64,000 bases of DNA, from assembly GCF_027744825.2 (NCBI RefSeq), contig NW_026527055.1, positions 1,798,001-1,862,000 on the forward strand, in the 5' to 3' direction. The stretch is from Synchiropus splendidus (lineage: Eukaryota; Chordata; Actinopteri; Syngnathiformes; Callionymidae). A program made the translations under genes and the position numbers. This document shows, piece by piece, positions 11,260-25,800 of the stretch (the stretch's first letter is position 1; each line of letters begins with the position of its first letter). The notes below the pieces were generated by a model, which worked only from the letters and a program-made list of their open reading frames with translations, ran no database searches and was not told the DNA's origin.

Positions 11260-14200
11260 CAGAACATGAAATTTTCACCTTTCACTATAGCAGAAAGGGT
11301 CTTTCCAGTAGTTGCACATCAAATCTAAGCTGTCTGATGGGTTTTTCGAAAGTTATCAAAAATTTTTTGTTTTGCGTTCCGGAACCCACCTTATCACAGG
11401 CTGAAAACGCCTTTTCTGCCTTGTGCCATAACTTTGCATGGAAGCTTCAGAACATGACATTTTCACATCCCACTATAGCAGACAGGGTCTTTCTAGTAGT
11501 TGCACATCAAATCTAAGCTGTTTGAAGTGTTTTTCCAAAGTTATCAACATTTTTATGTTTGGCGTTCCGGAACCCACCTTATCTCAGGCTGTGAGCGCGT
11601 TTTCTGCATTGTGCCATAACTTTGGAGGAAAGCTTCAGAACATGAAATTTTCAATTCCCATTATAGCAGAAAGGGTCTTTGTCGTACTTGCACTACAAAT
11701 CTAAACTGTCTGAAGTGTTTTTTGAAAGTTTTCAACATTTTTGTGTTTGGCGTTCCGCAATCGACCTTATTTCAGGCTGAAAACGCGTTTTCTGCAATGT
11801 GCCATAACTTTGCGGGGAAGCTTCAGAACATGACATTTTCAACTCCCACTATAGCAGAAAGGGTCTTTCTAGTAGTTGCACATCAAATCTATTCTGTCTG
11901 AAGTGTTTTTCCAAAGTTATCAATATTTTTATGCTTGGCGTTCTGAAACCCACCTTATCTCAGGCTGAAATCGCGTTTCCTGCATTGCGCCATAACATTG
12001 CAGGGAAGCTTCAGAACATCACATTTTCACATCCCACTATAGCAGAAAGGGTCTTTCTAGTAGTTGCACATCAAACCTGAGCTGTCTGAAGTGTTTTTCC
12101 AAAGTTATCAACATTTTTATGCTTGGCGTTCTGAAACCCACCTTATCTCAGGCTGAAAACACGTTTTCTGCATTGTGCCATAACTTTGCAGGGAAGCTTC
12201 AGAACATGAAATTTTCAACTCCCACTATAACAGACGGGGACTTTGTGGTCGTTGCACATCAAATCTGAGCTGTCTGAAGTGTTTTTCGAAAGTTATCAAC
12301 ATTTTTATGTTTGGCGTTCCGGAACCCACCTTGTCTCAGGCTGTAAACGCGTTTTCTGCATTGTGCCACAACTTTGCAGGGAAGCTTCAGAACATGAAAT
12401 TTTAACCACCCACTATAGCAGAAAGGGTCTTTCTAGTAGTTGCACATAATATCTAAGCTGTCTGAAGTGTTTTTCCAAAGTTATAAACATTTTTATGTAT
12501 GGCGTTCCGAAACCCACCTTATCTCAGGCTGAAAACGCGTTTTCTGCATTGTTCCTTAACTTTGCAGGGAAGCATCAGAACATTAAATTTTCAGCTCCCA
12601 CTATGACAAACAAGTTCTTTCTAATAGTTGCACATCAAATATAATCTGTCTGAAGTGTTTTTCGTAAGTTATCAACATTTTTATGTTTGGCGTTCCGGAA
12701 TCGACCTTATCTCAGGCTGAAAACGTGGTTTACGCATTGTCCCATAACTTTCCAGGGAAGCTTCAGAACATGAAATTTTGACCTCCCACTATGGCAAAAA
12801 GGGTCTTTCTATTAGTTGCACATCAAATCTAAGCTGTCTGAAGTGTTGTTCCAAAGTTATCAACATTTTTATGTTTGGCGTTCCGGATCCCACCTTATCT
12901 CAGGCTGAAAACGCGTTTTCTGCATTGTGCCATAACTTTGCAGGGAAGCTTCAGAAAATGAAATTTTAACCACCCACTGTAGCAGAAAGGCTCTTTCTAG
13001 TAGTTTCACATCAAATCTATGCTGTCTGAATTGTTTTACCAAAGTTATCAACAGTTTAATGTTTGGCGCTCCGGAACCCACCTTATCTCAGGCTGAAAAC
13101 GCATTTTCTACATTGTTCCTTAACTTTGCAGGGAAGCATCAGAACATAAAATTTTCAGCTCCCACTATGACAAACAGGGTCTTTCTAATAGTTGCACATC
13201 AAATCTAATCTGTGTGAAGTGTTTTTCGAAAGTTATCAACATTTTTATGTTTGGCGTTCCGGAACCCACCGTATCTCAGGCTGAAAATGTGTTTTCTTCA
13301 TTGTCCCATAACTTTGAAGGAAAGCTTCACAACATGAAAGTTTCACCTCCCACTATAGCAGAAAGGGTTTTCCTAGCAGTTGCACATCAAATCTAAGCTG
13401 TCTGAAGTGTTTTTCGAAAGTTATCAACATTTTTATGTTTGGCGTTCTGGAACCCACCTTATCTCAGGCTGAAAACGCGTTTTTTGCATTGTGCCTTAAC
13501 TTTGCAGGGAAGCTTCAGAACATGAAATTTTGAACTTCCTCTAAAGCAGAAACAGTCTTTGTAGTAGTTGAACATCAAATCTAAGCTGTCTGAAGTGTTG
13601 TTCCAAAGTTATCAACATTTTTACGTTTGGCGTTCCGGAACCCACCTTATCTCAAGCTGAAAACGTGTTTTCCGCATTCTGCCATAACTTCTCAGGGAAG
13701 CTTCAGAACATGAAATTTTCACCTCCCACTATCGCAGAAAGGGTCTTTCTAGTAGTTGCACATCAAATCTAAGCTGTCTGAAGTGTTTTTCCAAAGATAT
13801 CAACATTTTTGTGTTTGGCGTTCCGGAACCCACCTTATCTCAGGCTGAAAACGTGTTTTCTGCTTTGTGCCATAACTTTGCAGGGAAGCTTCAGAACATG
13901 AAATTTTCAACTCCCACTATAACAGACAGGGACTTTGTGGTCGTTGCACATCAAATCTAAGCTGTCTGAAGTGTTTTTCGAAAGTTATCAACATTTTTAT
14001 GTTTGGCGTTCCGGAACCCACTTTGTCTCAGGCTGTAAACGCGTTTTCTGCATTGTGCCACAACTTTGCAGTGAAGTTTCAGAACATGAAATTTTCACCT
14101 CCCACTATAGCAGAAAGGGTCTTTCTAGTAGTTGCACATCAAATCTAAGCTGTCTGATGGGTTTTTCGAAAGTTATCAAAATTTTTTTGTTTTGCGTTCC

Positions 14201-14880
14201 GGAACCCACCTTATCACAGGCTGAAAACGCTTTTTCTGCCTTGTGCCATAACTTTGCATGGAAGCTTCAGAACATGACATTTTCACATCCCACTATAGCA
14301 GAAAGGGTCTTTCTAGTAGTTGCAAATCAAATCTAAGCTGTTTGAAGTGTTTTTCCAAAGTTATCAACATTTTTATGTTTGGCGTTCCGGAACCCACCTT
14401 ATCTCAGGCTGTGAGCGCGTTTTCTGCATTGTGCCATAACTTTGGAGGAAAGCTTCAGAACATGAAATTTTCAATTCCCATTATAGCAGAAAGGGTCTTT
14501 GTCGTACTTGCACTTCAAATCTAAACTGACTGAAGTGTTTTTTGAAAGTTTTCAACATATTTGTGTTTGGCGTTCCGCAATCGACCTTATTTCAGGCTGA
14601 AAATGCGTTTTCTGCAATGTGCCATAACTTTGCGGGGAAGCTTCAGAACATGACATTTTCAACTCCCACTATAGCAGAAAGGGTCTTTCTAGTAGTTGCA
14701 CATCAAATCTAACCTGTCTGAAGTGTTTTTCCAAAGTTATCAATATTTTTATGCTTGGCGTTCTGAAACCCTCCTTATCTCAGGCTGAAAACGCGTTTCC
14801 TGCAATGTGCCATAACATTGCAGGGAAGCTTCAGAACATGACATTTTCACATCCCACTATAGCAGAAAGGGTCTTTCTAG
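11260..14880. repeat. Fifteen-monomer-spaced duplication
   Basis: About 11,260-12,060 is repeated at about 14,080-14,880, an offset of exactly 2,820 bp (15 x 188). Shared markers are a TTTTTTGTTTTGCG segment replacing TTTTTATGTTTGGCG, TATCACAGGCTG, CTGTGAGCGCG and TTTGGAGGAAAGC. Between the two copies, about 12,130-12,400 resembles about 13,820-14,100 at a nine-monomer offset (1,692 bp). The block therefore contains at least two overlapping exchange events. Confidence 0.85.
12869..13410. repeat. Three-monomer segment repeated at the right end of the window
   Basis: This stretch is nearly identical to about 63,454-64,000, which lies 50.6 kb away. Both share a set of private changes: AACCACCCACTGTAGCAG, AGTTTCACATC, TCTATGCTGTCTGAATTG, TTTTACCAAAG and the following TATGACAAACAGGG monomer. 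A version with a 94-bp deletion lies at about 37,940. Confidence 0.85.
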
Positions 14881-17800
14881 TAGATGCACATCAAATCTAA
14901 GCTGTTTGACGTGTTTTTCCAAAGTTATCAACATTTTTATGTTTGGCGTTCCGGAATCGACCTTATCTCAGGCTGAATACACGTTTTCTGCATTGTGCCA
15001 TAACTTTGCAGGGAAGCTTCAGAACTAGAAATTTTCACCTCCCACTGTAGCAGAAAGGGTCTTTCTAGTAGTTGCACATCAAATCTAAGCTGCATGAAGT
15101 GTTTTTCCAAAGTTATCATATTTCTATGTTTGGCGTTCCGCAATCGACCTTATTTCAGGCTGAAAACGCGTTTTCTGCAATGTGCCATAACTTTGCGGGG
15201 AAGCTTCAGAACATGACATTTTCAACTCCCACTATAGCAGAAAGGGTCTTTCTAGTAGTTGCACATCAAATCTAAGCTGTCTGAAGTGTTTTTCCAAAGA
15301 TATCAATATTTTTATGCTTGGCGTTCTGAAACCCACCTTATCTCAGGCAGAAAACGCGTTTCCTGCATTATGCCATAACATTGCAGGGAAGCTTCAGAAC
15401 ATGACATTTTCACATCCCACTGTAGCAGAAAGGGTCTTTCTAGTAGATGCACATCAAATCTAAGCTGTTTGACGTGTTTTTCCAAAGTTATCATCATTTT
15501 TTTGTTTTGCGTTCTGGAACCCACCTTATCACAGGCTGAAAACGCTTTTTCTGCCTTGTGCCATAACTTTGCAGGGAAGCTTCAGAACATGACATTTTCA
15601 CATCCCACTATAGCAGAAAGGGTCTTTCTAGTAGTTGCACATCAAATCTAAGCTGTTTGAAGTGTTTTTCCAAAGTTATCAACATTTTTATGTTTGGCGT
15701 TCCGGAATCAACCTTATCTCAGGCTGAAAACGCCTTTTCCGCATTGTGCCATAACTTTGCACGGAAGCTTCAGAACATGAAATTTTCACCTCCCACTGTA
15801 GCAGAAAGGGTCTTTCTAGTAGTTGCACATCAAATCTAAGCTGTCTGAAGTGTTTTTCAAAATTTATCATATTTTTGTATTTGGCGTTCCGGAATTGACC
15901 TTGTCTCATGCTGAATACGTGTTTTCTGCATTGTGCCATAACTTTGCAGGGAAGCTTCAGAACATGAAATTTTCAACTCCCACTATAGCAGAAAGGGTCT
16001 TTCTAGTATTTGCACATCAAATATAAGCTGTCTGAAGTGTTTTTCCAAAGTTATCAACATTTTTATGTTTGGCGTTTTGGAACCCACCTTATCTCAGGCT
16101 GAAAACGCGTTTTCTGCATTGTGCCATAACTTTGCAGGACAGCTGCAGAATATGAAATTTTCACTTCCCACTATAGCAGAAAGGGTCTTTCTAGTAGTTG
16201 CACATCAAATCTGAGCTGTTTGAAGTGTTTTTCCAAAGTTATCAACATTTTTAAGTTTGGCGTTCCGGAATCAACCTTATCTCAGGCTGAAAACGCGTTT
16301 TCTGCATTGTGCCATAACTTTGCAGGGAAGCTTCAGAACATGAAATTTTCTCCTCCCACTATAGCATAAAGGGTCTCTCTAGTAGTTGCACATCAAATCT
16401 AAGCTGTTTGAAGTGTTTTTCCAAAGTTATCAACATTTTTATGTTTGGCGTTCCGGAATCAACCTTATCTCAGGCTGAAAACGCGTTTTCTGCATTGTGC
16501 CATAACTTTGCAGGGAAGCTTCAGAACATCGAATTTTCACTTCGACAATGGCAGAAATGGTCTTTCTAGTAGTTGCACATCAAATCTAAGCTGTCTGAAG
16601 TGTTTTTCCAGAATTATGAACCTTTTTATGTTTGGCGTTCCGGAATCGACCTTATCTCAGGCTGAAAAAGCGTTTTACGCATTGTGCCATAACTTTGCAG
16701 GAAAGCTTCAGAACATGAAATTTTCACCTCCCACTATAGCAGAAAGGGTCTTTCTAGTAGTTGCACATCAAATCTAAGCTGTCTAAAGAGTTTTTCCAAA
16801 GTTATCAACACTTTCATGTTTGGTGTTCCGGAATCAACCTTATCTCAGGCTGAAAACGCGTTTTACGCATTGTGCCATAACTTTGCAGGAAAGCTTCAGA
16901 ACATGAAATTTTCAACTTCCACTATAGCAGAAAGGGTCTTTCGAGTAGTTGCACATCAAATGTAAGCTGTCTAAAGAGTTTTTCCAAAGTTATCAATATT
17001 TTTATGTTTGGCGTTCCGGAATCGACCTTATCTCAGGCTGAAAACGCGTTTTCTGCAATGTGCCATAACTTTGCGGGGAAGCTTCAGAACATGACATTTT
17101 CAACTCCCACTATAGCAGAAAGGGTCTTTCTAGTAGTTGCACATCAAATCTAAGCTGTCTGAAGTGTTTTTCCAAAGTTATCAATATTTTTATGCTTGGC
17201 GTTCTGAAACCCACCTTATCTCAGGCAGAAAACGCGTTTCCTGCATTGTGCCATAACTTTGCGGGGAAGCTTCAGAACATGACATTTTCAACTCCCACTA
17301 TAGCAGAAAGGGTCTTTCTAGTAGTTGCACATCAAATCTAAGCTGTCTGAAGTGTTTTTCCAAAGTTATCAATATTTTTATCCTTGGCGTTCTGAAACCC
17401 ACCTTATCTCAGGCAGAAAACGCGTTTCCTGCATTGTGCCATAACATTGCAGGGAAGCTTCAGAACATGACATTTTCACATCCCACTGTAGCAGAAAGGG
17501 TCTTTCTAGTAGATGCACATCAAATCTAAGCTGTTTGACGTGTTTTTCCAAAGTTATCAACATTTTTTTGTTTTGCGTTCTGGAACCCACCTTATCACAG
17601 GCTGAAAACGCTTTTTCTGCCTTGTGCCATAACTTTGCAGGGAAGCTTCAGAACATGACATTTTCACATCCCACTATAGCAGAAAGGGTCTTTCTAGTAG
17701 TTGCACATCAAATCTAAGCTGTTTGAAGTGTTTTTCCAAAGTTATCAACATTTTTATGTTTGGCGTTCCGGAATCAACCTTATCTCAGGCTGAAAACGCC

Positions 17801-18021
17801 TTTTCTGCATTGTGCCATAACTTTGCACGGAAGCTTCAGAACATGAAATTTTCACCTCCCACTGTAGCAGAAAGGGTCTTTCTAGTAGTTGCACATCAAA
17901 TCTAAGCTGTCTGAAGTGTTTTTCAAAATTTATCATATTTTTGTATTTGGCGTTCCGGAATTGACCTTGTCTCATGCTGAATACGTGTTTTCTGCATTGT
18001 GCCATAACTTTGCAGGGAAGT
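14881..18021. repeat. Eleven-monomer-spaced duplication
   Basis: About 15,194-15,955 is repeated at about 17,260-18,021 with an offset of 2,066 bp (11 monomers minus 2 bp). Markers include TATGCTTGGCGTTCTGAAACCCACC, TTTGACGTG, a TTTTTTGTTTTGCG monomer and GCACGGAAGC. Between the copies lie ordinary monomers, including a CTTCGACAATGGCAG variant near 16,540 that recurs near 19,165, 53,225 and 56,410. Confidence 0.85.
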
Positions 18022-19844
18022 TTCAGAACTTGAAATTTACACCTCCCACTATAGCAGAAATAGTCTTTCTAGTAGTTGCACATCAAATGTAAGTTGTGTG
18101 AAGTGTTTTTCCAAAGTTATCAACATTTTGATGCTTGGCGTTCCGAAACCCGCCTTATCTCAGGCTGAAAACGCGTTTTCTGCATTGTGCCATAACTTTG
18201 CAGAGAAGCTTCAGAACATGGAATTTTAACCTCCCAATCTAGCAGAAAGGGTCTTTCTCCTTGTTGCACGTCAAATCTAAGCTGTCTGAAGTGTTTTTCC
18301 AAAGTTATCAACATTTTTATGTTTGGCATTCCTGAATCGACCTTATCTCTGGCTGAAAACGCGTTTTCTGCATTGTGATATAACTTTGCAGGGAAGCTTC
18401 AGAACATGAAATTTTCAACTCCCACTATAGCAGAAAGGGTCTTTCTAGTATTTGCACGTCAAATATAAGCTGTCTGAAGTGTTTTTCCAAAGTTATCAAC
18501 ATTTTTATGTTTGGCGTTTTGGAACCCACCTTATCTCAGCCTGAAAACGCGTTTTCTGCATTGTGCCATAACTTTGCAGGACAGCTGCAGAATACGAAAT
18601 TTTCACTTCCCACTATAGCAGAAAGGGTCTTTCTAGTAGTTGCACATCAAATCTGAGCTGTTTGAAGTGTTTTTCCAAAGTTATCAACATTTTTAAGTTT
18701 GGCGTTCCGGAATCAACCTTATCTCAGGCTGAAAACGCGTTTTCTGCATTGTGCCATAACTTTGCAGGGAAGCTTCAGAACATGAAATTTTCTCCTCCCA
18801 CTATAGCATAAAGGGTCTCTCTAGTAGTTGCACATCAAATCTAAGCTGTTTGAAGTGTTTTTCCAAAGTTATCAACATTTTTATGTTTGGCGTTCCGGAA
18901 TCAACCTTATCTGAGGCTGAAAACGCGTTTTCTGCATTGTGCCATAACTTTGCAGTGAAGCTTCAGAACAAAAAAATTTCACCTCCCTCTATAGCAGAAA
19001 TGGTCTTTCTAGCAGTTGCACATCAAATCTAAGCTGTCTGAAGTGTTTTTCCGAAGTTATTAACATTTTTATGTTTGGCATTCCGGAATCGACCTTATCT
19101 CAGGCTGAAAATGCGTTTCCTGCATTGTGGCATAACTTTGCAGGGAAGCTTCAGAACATCGAATTTTCACTTCGACAAAGGCAGAAATGGTCTTTCTAGT
19201 AGTTGCACATCAAATCTAAGCTGTCTGAAGTGTTTTTCCAGAATTATGAACCTTTTTATGTTTGGCGTTCCGGAATCGACCTTATCTCAGGCTGAAAACG
19301 CGTTTTACGCATTGTGCCATAACTTTGCAGGAAAGCTTCAGAACATGAAATTTTCACCTCCCACTATAGCAGAAAGGGTCTTTCTAGTAGTTGCACATCA
19401 AATCTAAGCTGTCTAAAGAGTTTTTCCAAAGTTATCAACACTTTCATGTTTGGTGTTCCGGAATCAACATTATCTCAGGCTGAAAACGCGTTTTACGCAT
19501 TGTGCCATAACTTTGCAGGAAAGCTTCAGAACATGAAATTTTCAACTCCCACTATAGCAGAAAGGGTCTTTCGAGTAGTTGCACATCAAATGTAAGCTGT
19601 CTAAAGAGTTTTTCCAAAGTTATCAATATTTTTATGTTTGGCGTTCCGGAATCGACCTTATCTCAGGCTGAAAACGCGTTTTACGCATGGTGCCATAACT
19701 TTGCAGGGAAGCTTCAGAACATCGAATTTTCACCTCCCACTACAGCAGAAACGGTCTTTCTAGTAGTTGCACATCAAATCTAAGCAGTATGAAGTGTTTT
19801 TCCAAAGTTATCAACACTTTTATGTTTGGCGTACCAGAATCTAT
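18022..19844. repeat. Satellite segment shared with 53 and 56 kb
   Basis: About ten monomers. From about 18,480 to 19,920 the order of variant monomers (GCAGGACAGCTGCAG, ATAGCATAAAGGGTCTCTC, CAAAAAAATTTCACC, CTTCGACAAAGGCAG, CCAGAATTATGAACC) matches about 55,725-57,130 at an offset of 37,244 bp, and about 52,780-53,940 at about 34,057 bp. A shorter part also matches about 16,080-16,780. Confidence 0.85.
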
Positions 19845-22800
19845 CTTATCTCAGGCTGAAGACGTGTTTTCTGCATTGTGCCATAACTTTGCAGGGAAGC
19901 TTCAGAACATGAAATTTTAAACTTGCGCTATAGCAGAAAAGGTCTTTCTAGTAGTTGCACATCAAATCTAAGCTGTCTGAAGTGTCTTTTCAAAGTTATC
20001 AACACTTTTATGTTTGGCGTTCCGGAATCAACCTTATCTCAGGCTGAAAACGCGTTTTCGGCATTGTGCCATAACTTTGCAGGGAAGCTTCAGAACATCG
20101 AATTTTCACCTCCCACAATGGCAGAAAGGGTCTTTCTAGTAGTTGCACATCAAATCTAAGCTGTCTGAAGTGTTTTTCCAAAGTTATCAACATTTTTATG
20201 TTTGGCTTTCCGGAATCGACCTTATCTCAGGCTGTAAACGCGTTTTCTGCATTGTGCCATAACTTTGGAGGGATGCTTCAGAACATGAAATTTTAACCTG
20301 CCACTATTGCAGAAAGGGTCCTTCTAGTAGTTGCACATCAAATCTAACCTGTCTGAAGTGTTTTTCCAAAGTTATCAACGTTCTTATGTGTGGCGTTCCG
20401 GAATCAACCTTATCTCAGGCTGAAAACGCGTTTTCTGCATGGTGTCATCACTTTGCAGGAAAGCTGCAGAATATGAAATTTTCACCTCCCACTATAGCAG
20501 AAAGGGTCTTTCTAGTAGTTGCACAACAAATCTAAGCTGTCTGAAGTACTTTTCGAAAGTTATCAACATTTTTATGTTTGGCGTTCCGGATCGCACCTTA
20601 TTGAAAACGCATTTTCTGCTTTGTGCCATGACTTTGCAGGGAAACTTCAGAACATGAAATTTTCACCTCCCACTATAGCAGAAAGGGTCTTTCTAGAAGT
20701 TGCACATCAAATCTAAGCTGTTTGAAGTGTTTTTCGAAGGTTATCAACATTTTTATGTTTGGCGTTCTGAAATCAACCTCATCTCAGGCTGAAAACGAGT
20801 TTTAGGCATTGTGCCATAACTTTGCAGCGAAGCTTCAGAACATGAAATTTTCACCTCCCACTATAGCAGAAAGGGTCTTTCTCGAAGTTGCACATCAAAT
20901 CTAAGCTGTCTGAAGAGTTTTTCGAAAGTTTTCAACATTTTTATGTTTGGCGTTTCGGAATGGACCTTATCTCAGGCTGAAAACACGATTTACGCATTCT
21001 GCCATAACTTTGCAGGAAAGCTTCAGAACATGAATTTTCACCTCCCACTATAGCAGAAAGGGTCTTTCTAGTAGTTGCACATAAAATCTAATCTGTTTGA
21101 AGTGTTTTTCCAAAGTTATCAACATTTTTATGTTTGGCGTTCTGAAATCAACCTCATCTCAGGCTGAAAACGAGTTTTACGCATTGTGCCATAACTTTGC
21201 AGCGAAGCTTCAGAACATGAAATTTTAACTTCCCACTATAGCAGAAAGGGTCTTTCTAGTAGTTGCACATCAAATCTAAGCTGTCGAAATTGTTTTTCCA
21301 AAGTTATCAACATTTTTATGTTTGGCGTTCTGGAACCCACCTTATCTCAAGCTTAAAACGCGTTTTCTGGATAGTGCCATAACTTTGCAGGGAGACTTCA
21401 GAACATGAAATTTTAACATCCCACTATAGCAGAAAGGGTCTTTCTAGTAGTTGCACATCAAATCTAAGCTGTCGAAATTGTATTTCCAAAGTTATTAACT
21501 TTCTTATGTTTGGCGTTCCGGAATCAACCTTATCTGAGGCTGAAAACGCGTTTTACGCATTGTGCCATAACTTTGCAGGAAAGCTTCAGAACATGAAATT
21601 TTCTACTCCCACTATAGCAGAAAGGGTCTTTCTAGTGGTTGCACATCAAATCAAAGCTGTCTGAAGTGTTTTTCCAAAGTTATCAATATTTTTATGTTTG
21701 GCGTTCCGGAATCGACCTTATCTCAGGCTGAAAACGCGTTTCTTGCATTGTGGCATAACTTTGCAGGGAAGCTTCAGAAGATGAAATTTTCACCTCCCAC
21801 TGTAGCAGAAAGGGTCTTTCTAGTAGTTGCACATCAAATCTAAGCTGTCTGAAGTGTTTTTCCAAAGTTATCAACACTTGTATGTTTGGCGTTCCTGAAT
21901 CAACCTTATCTCAGTCTGAAAACGCGTTTTATGCATTGTGCCATAACTTTGCAGGGAAGCCTCAAAACATGAAATTTTCAGCTCCCACTATAGCAGAAAG
22001 GGTCTTTCTCGTAGTTGCACATCAAATCTAAGCTGTCTGAAGTGTTTTTCCAAAGTTATCAACATTTTTATGTTTGGCGTTCTGGAACCCACCTTATCTC
22101 AGGCTGAAAACGCGTTTTCTGCATTGTGCCAAAACTTTGTAGGTAAGCTCCAGAACATGAAATTTTCACCTCCCACTATAGCAGAAAGGGTCTTTCTAGT
22201 AGGTGCACATCAAATCTAAGCTGTCTGAAGTGTTTTTCCAAAGTTATCAATATTTTTATGTTTGGCGTTCCGGAATCGACCTTATCTCAGGCTGAAAACG
22301 CGTTTTACGCATTGTGCCATAACTTTGCAGGAAAGCTTCAGAACATGAAATTTTCAACTCCCACTATAGCAGAAAGGGTCTTTCTAGTAGGTGCACATCA
22401 AATCAAAGCTGTTTGAAGTGTTTTTCCAAAGTTATCAACACTTTTATGTTTGGCGTTCCGGAATCGACCTTATCTCAGGCTGAAAACACGATTTACGCAT
22501 TCTGCCATAACTTTTCAGGGAAGCTTCAGAACATGAAATTTTCATATCCCACTATAGCAGAAAGGGTCTTTCTAGTAGTCTCACATCAAATCTGAGCTGT
22601 CTGAAGTGTTTTTCCAAAGTTATCAACATTTTTATGTTTGGCGTTCTGGAACCCACCTTATCTCAGGCTGAAAACGCGTTTTCTGCATTGTGCCATAACT
22701 TTGCAGGGAAGCTTCAGAACATGAAATTTTCACCTCCCACTATAGCAGAAAGGGTCTTTCTAGTAGTTTTACATCAAATCTAAGTTGTCTGACGTGTTTT

Positions 22801-25800
22801 TCCAAAGTTATCAATATTTTTATGTTTGGCGTTCCGGAATCTATCTTATCTCAGGCTGAAGACGTGTTTTCTGCATTGTGCCATAACTTTGCAGGGAAGC
22901 TTCAGAACATGAAATTTTAAACTTGCCCTATAGCAGAAAAGGTCTTTCTAGTAGTTGCACATCAAATCTAAGCTGTCTGAAGTGTCTTTTCAAAGTTATC
23001 AACACTTTTATGTTTGGCGTTCCGGAATCAACCTTATCTCAGGCTGAAAACGCGTTTTCGGCATTGTGCCATAACTTTGCAGGGAAGCTTCAGAACATCG
23101 AATTTTCACCTCCCACAATGGCAGAAAGGGTCTTTCTAGTAGTTGCACATCAAATCTAAGCTGTCTAAAGTGTTTTTCCAAAGTTATCAACATTTTTATG
23201 TTTGGCTTTCCGGAATCGACCTTATCTCAGGCTGTAAACGCGTTTTCTGCATTGTGCCATAACTTTGGAGGGATGCTTCAGAACATGAAATTTTAACCTG
23301 CCACTATTGCAGAAAGGGTCCTTCTAGTAGTTGCACATCAAATCTAACCTGTCTGAAGTGTTTTTCCAAAGTTATCAACATTCTTATGTGTGGCGTTCCG
23401 GAATCAACCTTATCTCAGGCTGAAAACGCGTTTTCTGCATGGTGTCATCACTTTGCAGGAGAGCTGCAGAATATGAAAATTTCACCTCCCACTATAGCAG
23501 AAAGGGTCTTTCTAGTAGTTGCACAACAAATCTAAGCTGTCTGAAGTGCTTTTCGAAAGTTATCAACATTTTTATGTTTGGCGTTCCGGATTGCACCTTA
23601 TTGAAAACGCATTTTCTGCATTGTGCCATAACTTTGCAGGGAAACTTCAGAACATGAAATTTTCACCTCCCACTATAGCAGAAAGGGTCTTTCTAGTAGT
23701 TGCACATCAAATCTAAGCTGTTTGAAGTGTTTTTCGAAAGTTATCAACATTTTTATGTTTGGCGTTCCGGAATGGACCTTATCTCAGGCTGAAAACACGA
23801 TTTACGCATTCTGCCATAACTTTGCAGGAAAGCTTCAGAACATGAATTTTCACCTCCCACTATAGCAGAAAGGGTCTTTCTAGTAGTTGCAAATCAAATC
23901 TAATCTGTTTGAAGTGTTTTTCCAAAGTTATCAACATTTTTATGTTTGGCGTTCTGAAATCAACCTCATCTCAGGCTGAAAACGAGTTTTACGCATTGTG
24001 CCATAACTTTGCAGCGAAGCTTCAGAACATGAAATTTTAACTTCCCACTATAGCAGAAAGGGTCTTTCTAGTAGTTGCACATCAAATCTAAGCTGTCGAA
24101 ATTGTTTTTCCAAAGTTATCAACATTTTTATGTTTGGCGTTCTGGAACCCACCTTATCTCAAGCTTAAAACGCGTTTTCTGGATAGTGCCATAACTTTGC
24201 AGGGAGACTTCAGAACATGAAATTTTAACATCCCACTATAGCAGAAAGGGTCTTTCTAGTAGTTGCACATCAAATCTAAGCTGTCGAAATTGTATTTCCA
24301 AAGTTATCAACATTCTTATGTTTGGCGTTCCGGAATCAACCTTATCTCAGGCTGAAAACGCGTTTTACGCATTGTGCCATAACTTTGCAGGGAAGCTTCA
24401 GAACATCGAATTTTCACCTCCCACTACAGCAGAAACGGTCTTTCTAGTAGTTGCACATCAAATCTAAGCAGTATGAAGTGTTTTTCCAAAGTTATCAACA
24501 CTTTTATGTTTGGCGTACCAGAATCTATCTTATCTCTGGCTGAAGACGTGTTTTCTGCATTGTGCCATAACTTTGCAGGGAAGCTTCAGAACATGAAATT
24601 TTAAACTTGCGCTATAGCAGAAAAGGTCTTTCTAGGAGTTGCACATCAAATCTAAGCTGTCTGAAGTGTCTTTTCAAAGTTATCAACACTTTTATGTTTG
24701 GCGTTCCGGAATCAACCTTATCTCAGGCTGAAAACGCGTTTTCGGCATTGTGCCATAACTTTGCAGGGAAGCTGCAGAACATCGAATTTTCACCTCCCAC
24801 AATGGCAGAAAGGGTCTTTCTAGTAGTTGCACATCAAATCTAAGCTGTCTAAAGTGTTTTTCCAAAGTTATCAACATTTTTATGTTTGGCTTTCCGGAAT
24901 CGACCTTATCTCAGGCTGTAAACGCGTTTTCTGCATTGTGCCATAACTTTGGAGGGATGCTTCAGAACATGAAATTTTAACCTGCCACTATTGCAGAAAG
25001 GGTCCTTCTAGTAGTTGCACATCAAATCTAACCTGTCTGAAGTGTTTTTCCAAAGTTATCAACATTCTTATGTGTGGCGTTCCGGAATCAACCTTATCTC
25101 AGGCTGAAAACGCGTTTTCTGCATGGTGTCATCACTTTGCAGGAGAGCTGCAGAATATGAACATTTCACCTCCCACTATAGCAGAAAGGGTCTTTCTAGT
25201 AGTTGCACAACAAATCTAAGCTGTCTGAAGTGCTTTTCGAAAGTTATCAACATTTTTATGTTTGGCGTTCCGGATCGCACCTTATTGAAAACGCATTTTC
25301 TGCATTGTGCCATAACTTTGCAGGGAAACTTCAGAACATGAAATTTTCACCTCCCACTATAGCAGAAAGGGTCTTTCTAGTAGTTGCAAATCAAATCTAA
25401 GCTGTTTGAAGTGTTTTTCGAAAGTTATCAACATTTTTATGTTTGGCGTTCCGGAATGGACCTTATCTCAGGCTGAAAACACGATTTACGCATTCTGCCA
25501 TAACTTTGCAGGAAAGCTTCAGAACATGAATTTTCACCTCCCACTATAGCAGAAAGGGTCTTTCTAGTAGTTGCAAATCAAATCTAATCTGTTTGAAGTG
25601 TTTTTCCAAAGTTATCAACATTTTTATGTTTGGCGTTCTGAAATCAACCTCATCTCAGGCTGAAAACGAGTTTTACGCATTGTGCCATAACTTTGCAGCG
25701 AAGCTTCAGAACATGAAATTTTAACTTCCCACTATAGCAGAAAGGGTCATTCTAGTAGTTGCACATCAAATCTAAGCTGTCGAAATTGTTTTTCCAAAGT

